The translations under genes were made by a program, and so were the position numbers. A stretch of DNA of 43,454 bases, from NCBI GenBank assembly GCA_963169215.1, contig CAUJEE010000092.1:1-43454 (forward strand), in the 5' to 3' direction. Numbering within the stretch: position 1 is the stretch's first letter; every line of letters begins with the position of its first letter. The stretch is from Actinomycetota bacterium (GTDB taxonomy: Bacteria; Actinomycetota; Acidimicrobiia; Acidimicrobiales; Ilumatobacteraceae). Of this stretch, positions 14,394 through 22,378 are shown in pieces. Under the pieces are notes generated by a model. That model had not been told where the DNA came from. It searched no databases and saw only the letters and a program-made list of their open reading frames with translations.

Positions 14394-15644
14394 ATGACCT
14401 ACGAAGTGCGGCATACCACCGAGGCGGAGTGGCGGATCGTCGCCGACACCATGCGCCTCGCCTTGCTGGCCGCACCCTCCACCGATGCCGATTGGGAGAA
14501 GCCGGCCGCGGCCGAGTCGTGGCGTGACGGCCTGTCGTTGTCGGCTTGGGCCAGTGGCGACGACGGTGAGCGATGCATCGGCCACGCGGGAGCGTTCGAC
14601 ATGCAGATGCTGCTGCCCGGCGGGGCGATGGTGCCGATGGCCGGAGTCACCCGCGTCGGCGTGCTGCCCACCCATCGCCGCCAGGGTGTTCTCACCAACC
14701 TGATGCAGCGGCTGTTGCGCGAGTCGCTCGCCGCGGGGCGCCCGATAGCCACACTGCGCGCCAGCGAGGCGGTGATCTACGGCCGCTTCGGCTTCCAGGT
14801 GGCCGGGGAGGTGAACGACATCGACATCGGGTCGGGTGCCCGCATCGCCGCGCCCGTCGCCGAAGGCACGTTGCGCATTCTCGGCCGCGACGAGACGTTG
14901 GAAAGGGTCTTCGCCATCCACGCGCTGGTCGGCTTCGACCGGCCGGGCACGCTGAGCCGCACGCGATGGTCGCTGACCCGGTCGTTGGAGGCCGCGCTCG
15001 CCCCCGACAAGGCGGCATACGTGGTGGTGCACACCTCACCCGACGGCGTCGACGACGGCTATGCCTGCTACCAGCTCGACTGGCCGGAGGGACACGGCAC
15101 CCACACGGGCGGCAAGTGCCGGGTGGAAGACATCTGGGGCGCCTCGCCGTCTGTCGAACTCGCGCTGTGGAACTACCTACTGGAGATCGACCTGATCGAT
15201 TCAGTGCGTGCCTACGATCGCCCGATCGACGACCCGCTGCGTTTCGCCCTGCACGACCAACGCCATTACGTGGTGAAGGGGCGTCGCGACGAGGTGTGGC
15301 TGCGCCTGCTCGACGTCGACGCCGCCCTCAAGGCGCGCACCTACAACCCAGCCCGCGAGGCGGTGACGATCGCGGTGAGCGACCCGTTGTTCGCGACCAA
15401 CGAAGGGGTGTGGCGGGTGACGGCCGAAGGCGCTGAACGTGTCGCCGAACGTGTCGCCGACCGGTTCGGCCCGGCCGATCTGGCAACCACCATCAACGGC
15501 CTCTCGGGTGCCTATCTGGGGGGCACCTCGTGGCACGAGCTCACCGTCGCCGGGGTGGTGACCGCGAGCAACGACGCCGCGGTTCGCGCCGCCGACCTGC
15601 TCTTCGCCTCGCGTCCGCTGCCCCGCTGCGGCTCGTTCTTCTAG
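14394..15644 (+). CDS. Eis-family GNAT N-acetyltransferase
   Basis: A 416-residue protein with the Eis architecture. The N-terminal GNAT domain has AGVTRVGVLPTHRRQGVLTNLM (acetyl-CoA-binding RRQGV loop near residues 90-100) and YGRFGFQVAGEV. A second, degenerate GNAT domain follows, then a sterol-carrier-protein-like domain ending in the terminal Phe (PRCGSFF) whose carboxylate is catalytic in Eis. Mycobacterial Eis acetylates aminoglycosides and is a WhiB7 target; a WhiB7 gene lies 20 kb away, but I see no convincing WhiB7 site here. The start ATG has only a CAGATT -10-like hexamer 6 nt upstream (14382-14387). The natural substrate is unknown. Confidence 0.82.
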   Translation: MTYEVRHTTEAEWRIVADTMRLALLAAPSTDADWEKPAAAESWRDGLSLSAWASGDDGERCIGHAGAFDMQMLLPGGAMVPMAGVTRVGVLPTHRRQGVLTNLMQRLLRESLAAGRPIATLRASEAVIYGRFGFQVAGEVNDIDIGSGARIAAPVAEGTLRILGRDETLERVFAIHALVGFDRPGTLSRTRWSLTRSLEAALAPDKAAYVVVHTSPDGVDDGYACYQLDWPEGHGTHTGGKCRVEDIWGASPSVELALWNYLLEIDLIDSVRAYDRPIDDPLRFALHDQRHYVVKGRRDEVWLRLLDVDAALKARTYNPAREAVTIAVSDPLFATNEGVWRVTAEGAERVAERVADRFGPADLATTINGLSGAYLGGTSWHELTVAGVVTASNDAAVRAADLLFASRPLPRCGSFF

Positions 15645-15654
15645 AGCGGCGGCA

Positions 15655-15660
15655 TAGCCT
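15655..15660 (+). promoter_or_regulatory. -10 element TAGCCT, leaderless polyprenyl synthase
   Basis: TAGCCT ends 6 nt before the GTG at 15667, in the short gap after the Eis-like gene. Confidence 0.6.
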
Positions 15661-15666
15661 GCTGCC

Positions 15667-16734
15667 GTGAACGCGCCGGCACCGACGCCAACATCGCTCG
15701 CCGCGATCGCAACCCGGGTGGAAGCGCGCCTGGAGGAGTTCCTGCGGCCCGAACTGCGGCGCTGGGCCGAGTTCGATCCCGAACTCGCGGCCCCGATGGC
15801 CGAGATCAGCCGGCTGGTCCTGGCCGGCGGCAAGCGGCTGCGCCCCGCGTTCTGCCACTGGGGCTTCGTCGGTGCCGGCGGCGACCCGGCCGACCCGATG
15901 ATCGTCAGCGCTGGTGCCGCGTTCGAGCTGATGCACGCCTTCGCCCTGTTCCACGACGACGTGATGGACGACGCGGCCAGCCGACGGGGCAACGTCACCA
16001 CTCATACGGTGTTCGCCGAACGACATCGTGACGGCGGCTGGCTGGGCGAGGCGCGACGGTTCGGGGAGGGGGTGGCGATCCTGGTGGGCGACCTGGCCTT
16101 CGTGTACAGCGACATGATGATGACCGGCGCCAACGCCGCCGCGTGGGGCATCTGGAACGAGTTGCGCATCGAGCTCAACGTCGGTCAGGTGCTCGACATC
16201 ATGGGCAGTGTGCGCAGCGAGCGCAGCCGCCGGCGGGCCGAGCAGATCTGCCGCTACAAGAGCGGCAAATACACCATCGAGCGCCCGCTGCACCTCGGGG
16301 CGGTGCTCGCCGCCCCCGACCGCGCGGCCGAGTTGCTGCCCGCACTAAGCGCCTACGGGTTGCCGCTCGGCGATGCGTTCCAGATGCGCGACGACGTGAT
16401 GGGCGCGTTCGGCGACCCGACGGTGACGGGCAAGCCGGTGGGGGGCGACCTGCGCGAAGGCAAGCCCACACCGCTGATGGCCCGCGCCGTCGAGCGCGCG
16501 GATGCCGAGCAGGCGGGGGTGCTGGCACTGGTGGGGCGTCCCGGTCTCACCGACGAGCAGGTGAGCCGGGTGCAGCAGGTGATCGTCGACACCGGTGCGC
16601 TGGCCGACCTCGAGGACACTATCGACCGCCTCACCGACGAGGCGGTGGCGGCGATCGCCGTGGCCCCGATCACTGCCGAGGCACGTGACGAGCTGGTGGC
16701 GCTCGCCGCCTATGTGAGCCGCCGCGCGGTCTGA
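15667..16734 (+). CDS. Polyprenyl (geranylgeranyl-type) diphosphate synthase
   Basis: A 355-residue trans-isoprenyl diphosphate synthase. The first aspartate-rich motif is FHDDVMDDAASRRG (Asp97, Asp98, Asp101) and the second is FQMRDDVMGAFGD (about 241-250). GGKRLRP (54-60) binds the isopentenyl diphosphate. It condenses isopentenyl diphosphate onto an allylic primer. Chain length cannot be fixed from sequence alone, although the bulky residues before the first motif (AFALFHDD) suggest a short-to-medium product such as C15-C20. No carotenoid or quinone gene lies next to it. It uses a leaderless GTG start. Confidence 0.88.
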   Translation: MNAPAPTPTSLAAIATRVEARLEEFLRPELRRWAEFDPELAAPMAEISRLVLAGGKRLRPAFCHWGFVGAGGDPADPMIVSAGAAFELMHAFALFHDDVMDDAASRRGNVTTHTVFAERHRDGGWLGEARRFGEGVAILVGDLAFVYSDMMMTGANAAAWGIWNELRIELNVGQVLDIMGSVRSERSRRRAEQICRYKSGKYTIERPLHLGAVLAAPDRAAELLPALSAYGLPLGDAFQMRDDVMGAFGDPTVTGKPVGGDLREGKPTPLMARAVERADAEQAGVLALVGRPGLTDEQVSRVQQVIVDTGALADLEDTIDRLTDEAVAAIAVAPITAEARDELVALAAYVSRRAV

Positions 16735-16752
16735 CTGCCGGACCACTGGGCG

Positions 16753-16758
16753 TAGAAT
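16753..16758 (+). promoter_or_regulatory. -10 element TAGAAT, leaderless LysM gene
   Basis: TAGAAT ends 7 nt before the GTG at 16766. It overlaps an in-frame ATG at 16757, which argues against that ATG being the start. Confidence 0.6.
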
Positions 16759-16765
16759 GTCGGCC

Positions 16766-17155
16766 GTGAAAGGCGTTCGGCTGGTCGTGATTGCGGCGTG
16801 CTCCACCGCTCTGCCGGTGGTGGCGGCCGCCTGTGGCGACGAGAGCGAGGGCCGCGGCACGCTGCCCCCCATCGTCACCACGACCACCACCACCACCGCT
16901 CCTTCCACCACCACCACCTATCCCGAGGTGTACGAGGTGCAGCCCGGCGACACGCTGGGCAAGATCGCCTTCATGTTCGGCACCACGATCGAGGTGCTCG
17001 TGCAGCTCAACCGCATCCGCGACCGCAACGACCTCAAGTCGGGGACGAAGCTCAAGCTGCCGCCCAACCCGGCACTCACCTCCACCACCGCGGTGCTCAC
17101 CACCACGACGGTCGCAGTCGGCGCTACCGGTGCCTCCAGTAGCCTGAGCGGATGA
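16766..17155 (+). CDS. LysM-domain lipoprotein
   Basis: A 129-residue secreted protein. The signal sequence KGVRLVVIAACSTALPVVAA runs into a lipobox-like AAAC, then a Thr-rich linker, then one LysM domain (YEVQPGDTLGKIAFMFGTTI, VLVQLNRIRDRNDLKSGTKLKLP) that should bind peptidoglycan, and a second Thr/Ser-rich tail. It is probably anchored on the outer face of the membrane, holding or sensing the cell wall. It overlaps the next gene by ATGA. No enzymatic domain is present. Confidence 0.83.
   Translation: MKGVRLVVIAACSTALPVVAAACGDESEGRGTLPPIVTTTTTTTAPSTTTTYPEVYEVQPGDTLGKIAFMFGTTIEVLVQLNRIRDRNDLKSGTKLKLPPNPALTSTTAVLTTTTVAVGATGASSSLSG
17140..17145 (+). promoter_or_regulatory. -10 element TAGCCT inside the LysM gene
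   Basis: TAGCCT lies in the last codons of the LysM gene and ends 6 nt before the next ATG (17152), giving the following gene its own promoter despite the ATGA overlap. Confidence 0.55.
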
Positions 17156-17850
17156 CCTTCTGGCCCACCAAGGATCACTGGAGCGTCGCGCTGCCGGTGC
17201 GCACCAACCACTACCTCTGCCCCTCGCTGGAGAAGGACGGTTTCGTGGCTCTCACTCCCTACCCGGGCGAGATCCCCAAGCAGGAGTGGGAGGGTCTGGA
17301 GTACTTCGATTGGAAGAGCGGCGGCGACACCAACTTCGCGCCGCTGGCCTCGGCCGACGGCGAACTCGAGTGCCGCGGCTTCTGGGACAAGGGCAAGCCC
17401 GACAAGGGCGCGATGTGGACGACCAACGCGGCCAAGGCCCCGACGCTGAAGAAGTACGTCGAGGGCATCGGGGCCAACTTCGGCCGAGTGCGCATCATCA
17501 AGCTCGAGCCCGCCACCCACGAGGAGGCGATGCGCAGCTTCCACCGTGACGACAACAACCGCCTCAACCCCGAGGGCGAAGGGTGGGTGCTGCGCACCTG
17601 GATCGAGCTCACCGACGATCCCGACAGCTACATGGTGCTGATGGACCTCGACGACGACCGGCTGCCGATCCCCAGCACCGAGCGGCGCGTGCCGCTGCCG
17701 CAGTACGCCCGGTTCGTGGTCGACACCCAGCGGTTGTGGCACGTCGCCGTGCACCGCGGCCCAGCCCCGCGCTACGCGCTGATCACCAGCGTCGAGTCGA
17801 CCCCGCAGCTCGACCAGTGGATCCAGAGCCAGATCCCTGCCCTCGTCTGA
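17152..17850 (+). CDS. Unknown protein, possibly a double-stranded beta-helix oxygenase-like fold
   Basis: A 232-residue soluble protein without signal peptide. FHRDDNNRLNPEGEGWVLRT, DDPDSYMVLMDLD and FVVDTQRLWHVAVHRG could supply His, Asp and a distal His in a cupin-like or aspartyl/asparaginyl-hydroxylase-like fold, with a basic residue after the distal His. I do not recognise the family securely, and the metal-site reading is inference. Many Trp, Tyr and Phe residues and a conserved-looking start (MTFWPTKDHW) suggest a real, constrained protein. It has its own leaderless promoter. Confidence 0.6.
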   Translation: MTFWPTKDHWSVALPVRTNHYLCPSLEKDGFVALTPYPGEIPKQEWEGLEYFDWKSGGDTNFAPLASADGELECRGFWDKGKPDKGAMWTTNAAKAPTLKKYVEGIGANFGRVRIIKLEPATHEEAMRSFHRDDNNRLNPEGEGWVLRTWIELTDDPDSYMVLMDLDDDRLPIPSTERRVPLPQYARFVVDTQRLWHVAVHRGPAPRYALITSVESTPQLDQWIQSQIPALV

Positions 17851-17999
17851 GCCGGTCGCTCCTTCCAACAGCCATAAGGCGGTTGTTCCAAAGTCCCCCG
17901 GGTTTGTGACCCAAGGCCCCTCTCAGGAGGGTGATGAGCGCCCACACTGACCTACAACGCAACTCCCCAGATGAGGGGAAGCGAATGGAGGACAAGGTC
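17851..17999 (+). promoter_or_regulatory. Structured leader with hairpin over a Shine-Dalgarno site
   Basis: This intergenic stretch contains four potential hairpins: CAACAGCC/GGCGGTTG (17866-17885, one A-G mismatch), GGGT/ACCC (17900-17912), CCCTC/GAGGG (17918-17931) and TCCCC/GGGGA (17964-17979). The last arm covers the Shine-Dalgarno GAGGGGA (17973-17979) of the first in-frame start. It matches no riboswitch class that I know. The first hairpins may alternatively terminate upstream transcription. Confidence 0.35.
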
Positions 18000-18791
18000 A
18001 TGAAGAGGCGCACGATCGACATCGCATTCTCGGTGGGAGGGGCGCTGTTCAGCGTGCTCCTCTTGATCCTCGGCCTGGTGCTGAAGGACCAGGCCGACTT
18101 CGCCGAGACATACGTCCACGACCAGTTGGCCGAGCAGCAGATCACGTTCACCGCGGCGGAGCGGCTGGGCACCGCCGAGGAGCTCCGCGCCGATCTGCTC
18201 GAGAAGCTCGGCAGCGAAGAGGCAGTCGATGCCTTCATCGAAGACAAGGGCATCACCGCCGAAGCCGAAACAGCCTGCTTGGTCGACAACGCCGGCAAGC
18301 AGATGCTCACCGGCGCGCAGGCCGAGTGCTACGCGGAGAAGTACATCCGCCTGCACGCGCTCGAGTCGAGCATCGTCACCGGCACCGGGTTGCAGATCGC
18401 CGACCCGGCCAACCCCGGCGAGATGATCGACGTCGATGGTCGTAGCTACACCTACGCCACCATCGGCGCAGTGGTCACCGCTGCTCGCAACGCCGTCACT
18501 GCCGCCAAGGAGGCAGGGGCCGACGAGGAAGAGGTCGCCGAACTGCAGGCGCAGGCCGATGGGCTGCAGCGCCTGCGCACCGACACGCTGCTGCGGGCCG
18601 ACACCCTGCGCGGTCTCTTGCTGACCTCCTACGGGTTCAGCATCTTCGGCGAGAAGGCCGACCTGGCTGCGACGGTGTGCTACCTCGCCGCCGCGCTGCT
18701 CTTCCTGCTCTCGCTGCTCGGCTTCCTGCACGCCGCGTTCTCCAAGCACGCGAAGGACGTGGTGCTGGCGGTGGAGCACCCCAAGGAGTGA
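18000..18791 (+). CDS. Membrane protein of unknown function
   Basis: About 263 residues. A transmembrane helix lies at about 8-28 (IAFSVGGALFSVLLLILGLVL) and one or two near the C-terminus (AATVCYLAAALLFLLSLLGFLHAAF). Between them about 190 mostly helical, Ala/Glu/Asp-rich residues are probably extracytoplasmic, with two cysteines (TACLVDN, QAECYAEK) that could form a disulphide. The start is the ATG at 18000, with GGAGGA at 17987-17992; an ATG at 17985 has its own GAGGGGA, partly hidden in a hairpin, and would add five residues. It is followed by a strong terminator, so it is the last gene of its transcript. No family recognised. Confidence 0.6.
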   Translation: MKRRTIDIAFSVGGALFSVLLLILGLVLKDQADFAETYVHDQLAEQQITFTAAERLGTAEELRADLLEKLGSEEAVDAFIEDKGITAEAETACLVDNAGKQMLTGAQAECYAEKYIRLHALESSIVTGTGLQIADPANPGEMIDVDGRSYTYATIGAVVTAARNAVTAAKEAGADEEEVAELQAQADGLQRLRTDTLLRADTLRGLLLTSYGFSIFGEKADLAATVCYLAAALLFLLSLLGFLHAAFSKHAKDVVLAVEHPKE

Positions 18792-18827
18792 CCTGACCGG
18801 TTCCGCAATCTGGTTCGCCCCTAACCC

Positions 18828-18859
18828 AAGAGGGCTCCCGCCGAGGCGGGGGCCCTCTT
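18828..18859. terminator. Bidirectional hairpin terminator
   Basis: AAGAGGGC and CCCGCC pair with GGCGGG and GCCCTCTT, with a G-U pair in the middle and a short loop. It lies between the convergent membrane-protein gene and arfB and can serve both. Confidence 0.75.
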
Positions 18860-18873
18860 CAGTCGTCGCCTTG

Positions 18874-19305
18874 TCAGTCGTCAGCGGCAGGGCGGCCGCG
18901 CAACCGCTTGCGCTCGCCCGCGGCGCGCTTGTCGCGCAGCCGCGCCTCACGGGCACCACGGCCGGGGCGGGTGGGGCGCCGTTCGGCGGGTGGCGGCGCG
19001 GCCGCGTGGTCGAGCCGTTCGAGCACTACCTGGATGGCCAGCTGTCGATTGCGCCATTGCGACCGAGAGCGAGACGAGTTGGCCACCACGGTGGCCCCGA
19101 CGGCGGCGACGACCCGCGCCTCCACGTCGGCCGGCAGGCCGCAGCGGGCTATCTCGATCGTCACCGTCACTGCCGTGTCGGAGGTGTTCGCATGCTGCCC
19201 ACCCGGGCCGCCGCTGCGCGTGGCAACCCACGACAAGGCGGCGGGGTCGATGCGCCGGCCGGCAGGGGTGCGCAGGACGATTCCCGCCTCCTCGGGTGGG
19301 TCCAC
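18874..19305 (-). CDS. arfB: Peptidyl-tRNA hydrolase ArfB (ribosome rescue)
   Basis: A 143-residue class I release-factor-like protein. SGGPGGQHAN (31-40) contains the catalytic GGQ that hydrolyses peptidyl-tRNA, and the basic C-terminal tail (RRPTRPGRGAREARLRDKRAAG) is the part that enters the empty mRNA channel of stalled ribosomes. It lacks the codon-recognition domains of RF1 and RF2, as expected. The GTG start lies 4 nt after the clpS stop, so the two are probably co-transcribed: one rescues ribosomes, the other feeds substrates to Clp protease. Confidence 0.88.
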   Translation of the reverse strand: MDPPEEAGIVLRTPAGRRIDPAALSWVATRSGGPGGQHANTSDTAVTVTIEIARCGLPADVEARVVAAVGATVVANSSRSRSQWRNRQLAIQVVLERLDHAAAPPPAERRPTRPGRGAREARLRDKRAAGERKRLRGRPAADD

Positions 19306-19309
19306 CGCG

Positions 19310-19618
19310 CTACTCGTCCTTCTGCATCGTCGCCCACAGGCCGTGTTCGTGCAGCCGAAAGACGTCGATCTCGGCCTTCTCCCGGCTGCCGCTGCTGACC
19401 ACCGCGCGGCCCTTGTGGTGCACGTCGAGCATGAGCGCGGTGGCCTTCTCGAGGCTGTAGCCGAACACCTTCTGGAACACGAAGGTGACGTAGCTCATCA
19501 GGTTGATCGGGTCGTTCCACACCAGCACCAGCCATGGGCGGTCGGTGGTGTCCTTCTCGCCGGTATCGGGCTTGAACACCTCGGTCGGGGCGACGGACGG
19601 TGCCATGGGCGGGGACAT
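19310..19618 (-). CDS. clpS: ClpS adaptor for Clp protease
   Basis: A 102-residue ClpS. The conserved core is RPWLVLVWNDPINLMSYVTFVFQKVFGYS, with the Asn-Asp pair of the N-degron pocket, then ATALMLDVHHKGRAVV. It delivers proteins bearing N-degrons to ClpC or ClpA. The disordered N-terminal extension is about 20 residues. The start is the ATG complementary to 19616-19618 with CAGAAT 6 nt before it; an ATG at 19606 is the alternative. It is the first gene of a clpS-arfB pair. Confidence 0.9.
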   Translation of the reverse strand: MSPPMAPSVAPTEVFKPDTGEKDTTDRPWLVLVWNDPINLMSYVTFVFQKVFGYSLEKATALMLDVHHKGRAVVSSGSREKAEIDVFRLHEHGLWATMQKDE

Positions 19619-19624
19619 GCCCTC

Positions 19625-19675
19625 ATTCTGCCGTGCCGGACGCGATGTGGTCGGGGCACATCGCGCCCGTACGAT
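19625..19675. promoter_or_regulatory. Divergent leaderless promoters, clpS and ctaB
   Basis: CAGAAT on the minus strand (19630-19625) is 6 nt before the clpS ATG, and TACGAT on the plus strand (19670-19675) is 9 nt before the ctaB ATG at 19685. Confidence 0.45.
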
Positions 19676-19684
19676 GGCGGCACC

Positions 19685-20632
19685 ATGGCTGTCGGCTCGC
19701 GCCCCCTCGTGCCCTCGCGTCTCGCCCCGGGCGGTGTCGCCCACGGCTCGCGCCGCGCCCCCCGCTCGAGGATCGGCGGTTACGTCGCCCTCACCAAACC
19801 GCGCATCATCGAGTTGCTCTTGATCACAACGGTGCCGACGATGGTGCTGGCCGCGGGCGGCTGGCCACGAACCACCTTGGTGTTGATCACCCTCGCTGGC
19901 GGCAGCCTCGCCGCCGGCGGCGCCAATGCGATCAACATGGTGGTCGATCGCGACATCGACCGGCTGATGCCCCGCACCCAGAACCGCCCGCTGGTCACCG
20001 GTCTGCTGTCGCCTCGCGAAGCGCTGGTGTTCGCGGTGCTGCTGGAAGTCGCCGCCTTCGCCGTGCTGTGGGCATGGGCCAACCTGCTGGCCGCGATTCT
20101 CGCCTTGTCGGCCGCACTGTTCTACGTGTTCGTCTACACGCTGTGGCTCAAGCGCACGAGCACGCAGAACATCGTCATCGGTGGCGCGGCGGGAGCGGTG
20201 CCGGTGCTCGTCGGGTGGGCCGCAGTGCGCGACGCGCTCGGCTGGGAGCCGCTGGTGCTGTTCGTGGTGATGTTCTTGTGGACCCCCCCGCATTTCTGGG
20301 CGCTGGCAATCAAGTACGCCGACGACTACCGGGCAGCCGACGTGCCGATGCTGCCCGCCGTGGCCCCGGCCGCGGTCACCGTGCGCCAGATGGTGCTGTA
20401 CACGGCGGCGATGGTGGCCGCCACGATGGTGCTGTGGCCGGTTGCCGAGTTGGGGCCGATCTACTGGGCCAGTGCCGCCGTGCTGGGGGCGCTGTTCCTG
20501 TGGGGCACGATCGACCTTGGGCGCAGTCCCACTGCGAGCAGGGCGATGCGTGTCTTCGGCTATTCGATCAGCTACGTCACCTTGCTGTTCGCGGCGCTCA
20601 CCGTCGATGTCCTCGTGCGTCGGCCCGGCTGA
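19685..20632 (+). CDS. ctaB: Protoheme IX farnesyltransferase (heme O synthase)
   Basis: A 315-residue UbiA-family prenyltransferase with about nine transmembrane helices. The prenyl-diphosphate/Mg site is NAINMVVDRDIDRLMPRTQNRPL (second Asp motif YADDYRAADVPMLP). It attaches farnesyl to heme b to give heme O, the precursor of heme A used by the downstream oxidase. The 35-residue basic N-terminus before YVALTKPRIIELLLITTVP is typical of actinobacterial CtaB. It opens the oxidase cluster; no ctaA is seen in the window. Confidence 0.93.
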   Translation: MAVGSRPLVPSRLAPGGVAHGSRRAPRSRIGGYVALTKPRIIELLLITTVPTMVLAAGGWPRTTLVLITLAGGSLAAGGANAINMVVDRDIDRLMPRTQNRPLVTGLLSPREALVFAVLLEVAAFAVLWAWANLLAAILALSAALFYVFVYTLWLKRTSTQNIVIGGAAGAVPVLVGWAAVRDALGWEPLVLFVVMFLWTPPHFWALAIKYADDYRAADVPMLPAVAPAAVTVRQMVLYTAAMVAATMVLWPVAELGPIYWASAAVLGALFLWGTIDLGRSPTASRAMRVFGYSISYVTLLFAALTVDVLVRRPG

Positions 20633-20734
20633 CGATTTCCGCACGGCGGTGCCGCCGCGGTTAGTGTCGGAGCCGCAAGACCGCCAATTGGGTTCTGCGC
20701 GCCGCGCGCCCGACCTGAAACGAGTTCGTTGCTC

Positions 20735-22378
20735 ATGAGCACCATCGATACCCATGCGAGCAGTGCCCCGGCGTCGCCGGGTGTGCTCGCGTGTGTCGCC
20801 GACTGGATCGGCACCACCGACCACAAGCGCATCGGCCGCCTGTATCTCGGCGCGTCCGCGCTGGCGTTCATCGCCGTTGCCGCGGTCGGCGTCCTGCTCG
20901 GCATCGAGCGGGTGTCGCCCACCCGCGAGTGGCTCGAGGTCGGGTCGCTCACCCAACTGTTCGCCCTCGAGCGCTTCGGGTTCACCTATCTGGTGTTGCT
21001 GCCGGCGATGCTCGGCGTGGCCATCGCCGCCGTGCCGCTGCAACTCGGTGCCCGCGCGCTGGCGCTGCCCCGGCTGGCCCTCGGCGGCTGGTGGCTGTGG
21101 CTGTTCGGAGCGGTGCTCGGCGTCTACGCGCTGGCGCAAGACGGTGGTCCCGGAGGCGCCGATGCGCGCTTCGTCGACTTGTTCATGCTGTCGCTGCTGC
21201 TGGTGGCGGCCGGGCTCGCGGCCGGTGCCTGCTCGGTGGCCACCTCCGTGCTCACCAATCGTGCCCCGGGCATGAACATGCGCCGCGTGCCCTACTTCTC
21301 GTGGGCCGCGCTGGTCGCCTCGCTCGCGGTGGTGGTCGCCCTGCCCGTGTTCGCCGGCGATCTGCTCTACCTCTACGTGGCCCACCACTACCCGTCGGGC
21401 GGCGGCCTGTCGGGCAACCTCGCGCTGTCGGAGTGGGCCGGGCACGGCTTCACCCAGCCGCTGACGCTGGTGTTCGCCCTGCCGGTGCTCGGCTTCTTCG
21501 CCGATGCCGCGGCCACCGCCAGCGGGGCCCGCCTGCGCCCGCGGGGCACCATCCAGCTGGCGATCGGGTTGGCCGGGGTCGGCGTGCTGGCCAGCGCGCT
21601 GCAAGCTCCGCCGATGCTCGACGCGGGGCTGATCCACGAAGACTTCTCGACGATCGTGCGCCAACTGCTGCCGTTCGGCATCGTTCACGGTCTGCCCCTG
21701 CTCGGCACCTTCGCCCTGTTGGCGCTCACCACCCGCCAACTGCTGGCGGCAAAGCCGAAGGTGCAGGCGCCGGTGGTGTACGGCCTGCTGGCCACGGCGC
21801 TGTTGCTCGGCGCCCATGCCGCTTCACTGGTGACCCACGTCGGCGATGCCGCCCTGGTCGGCACCACCTTCGAGGAGGGCACTTGGCTGCTGGTAGTGCT
21901 CGCTGCCGTCCTCGCCGCACTCGGGGCGGTCACCTACTGGGGCCCCAAGTGGTGGGGCCGCAGCCTGCCGAGCGTGCCCACGCTGGGGATCGCCCTCGTC
22001 GCCGCCGCTGGCGCGGCGCTGGCCGCCGCTCCGCTTCATGTCGCCGGTTTCGCCGATCAACTCGGTGCTGTCTTCCCCTTCGTGCAACCGGGCATGCAGG
22101 CCTCGGTTGTCAACTTCGACTACTCCGGCCCGCTCGAGTTGTGGAACGGGCTGCACACCATCGGCCTCGGTCTGTTCGCGGTCGCGGTGCTCGCCTTCGT
22201 GGCGCTGGCCTTGCGTGCGTTCCTGCTCGGCAAGAGCGCGGAAGACGACCCGTGGGGCGGCCAAACGTTGGAGTGGGCCACCACTTCGCCCGCTCCGGCC
22301 GACAACTTCGCAACCGTCCACGTGGTGAAGTCGGCCGAGCCGCTCGTCGACCTCCAGCCCAATCGGAGTGATGCCTGA
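20735..22378 (+). CDS. Cytochrome c oxidase subunit I-like protein lacking heme and copper ligands
   Basis: A 547-residue polytopic homologue of the CtaD encoded 3 kb downstream. It keeps the entry motif GTTDHKRIGRLY, the PLQLGAR loop, NRAPGMNMRR, YWGPKWWGR and the C-terminal WGGQTLEWATTSPAPADNF. By motif alignment to that CtaD, every metal ligand is replaced: low-spin heme His82 by Glu79, CuB His260 by Gln241 (HPEVY reads QPLTL, so the cross-linked Tyr and the proton-path Glu are lost), the His309-His310 pair by Pro292-Pro293 (AHHM reads APPM), His395 by Gly382 and His397 by Trp384. It cannot be an oxidase. The ATG at 20735 follows ctaB by about 100 nt. A structural, assembly or separate membrane role is inference. 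Confidence 0.8.
   Translation: MSTIDTHASSAPASPGVLACVADWIGTTDHKRIGRLYLGASALAFIAVAAVGVLLGIERVSPTREWLEVGSLTQLFALERFGFTYLVLLPAMLGVAIAAVPLQLGARALALPRLALGGWWLWLFGAVLGVYALAQDGGPGGADARFVDLFMLSLLLVAAGLAAGACSVATSVLTNRAPGMNMRRVPYFSWAALVASLAVVVALPVFAGDLLYLYVAHHYPSGGGLSGNLALSEWAGHGFTQPLTLVFALPVLGFFADAAATASGARLRPRGTIQLAIGLAGVGVLASALQAPPMLDAGLIHEDFSTIVRQLLPFGIVHGLPLLGTFALLALTTRQLLAAKPKVQAPVVYGLLATALLLGAHAASLVTHVGDAALVGTTFEEGTWLLVVLAAVLAALGAVTYWGPKWWGRSLPSVPTLGIALVAAAGAALAAAPLHVAGFADQLGAVFPFVQPGMQASVVNFDYSGPLELWNGLHTIGLGLFAVAVLAFVALALRAFLLGKSAEDDPWGGQTLEWATTSPAPADNFATVHVVKSAEPLVDLQPNRSDA

Noticed and set aside
17851-17984. A known riboswitch class (c-di-GMP, c-di-AMP, cobalamin, SAM) before the membrane protein
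   Set aside because: None of the conserved core sequences of these classes is visible. Only generic hairpins are present.
19619-21817. Minus-strand open frame extending clpS by over 700 codons across ctaB and the subunit I-like gene
   Set aside because: It is a shadow of membrane-protein genes. The translated sequence is His/Arg/Gln-rich without any domain.
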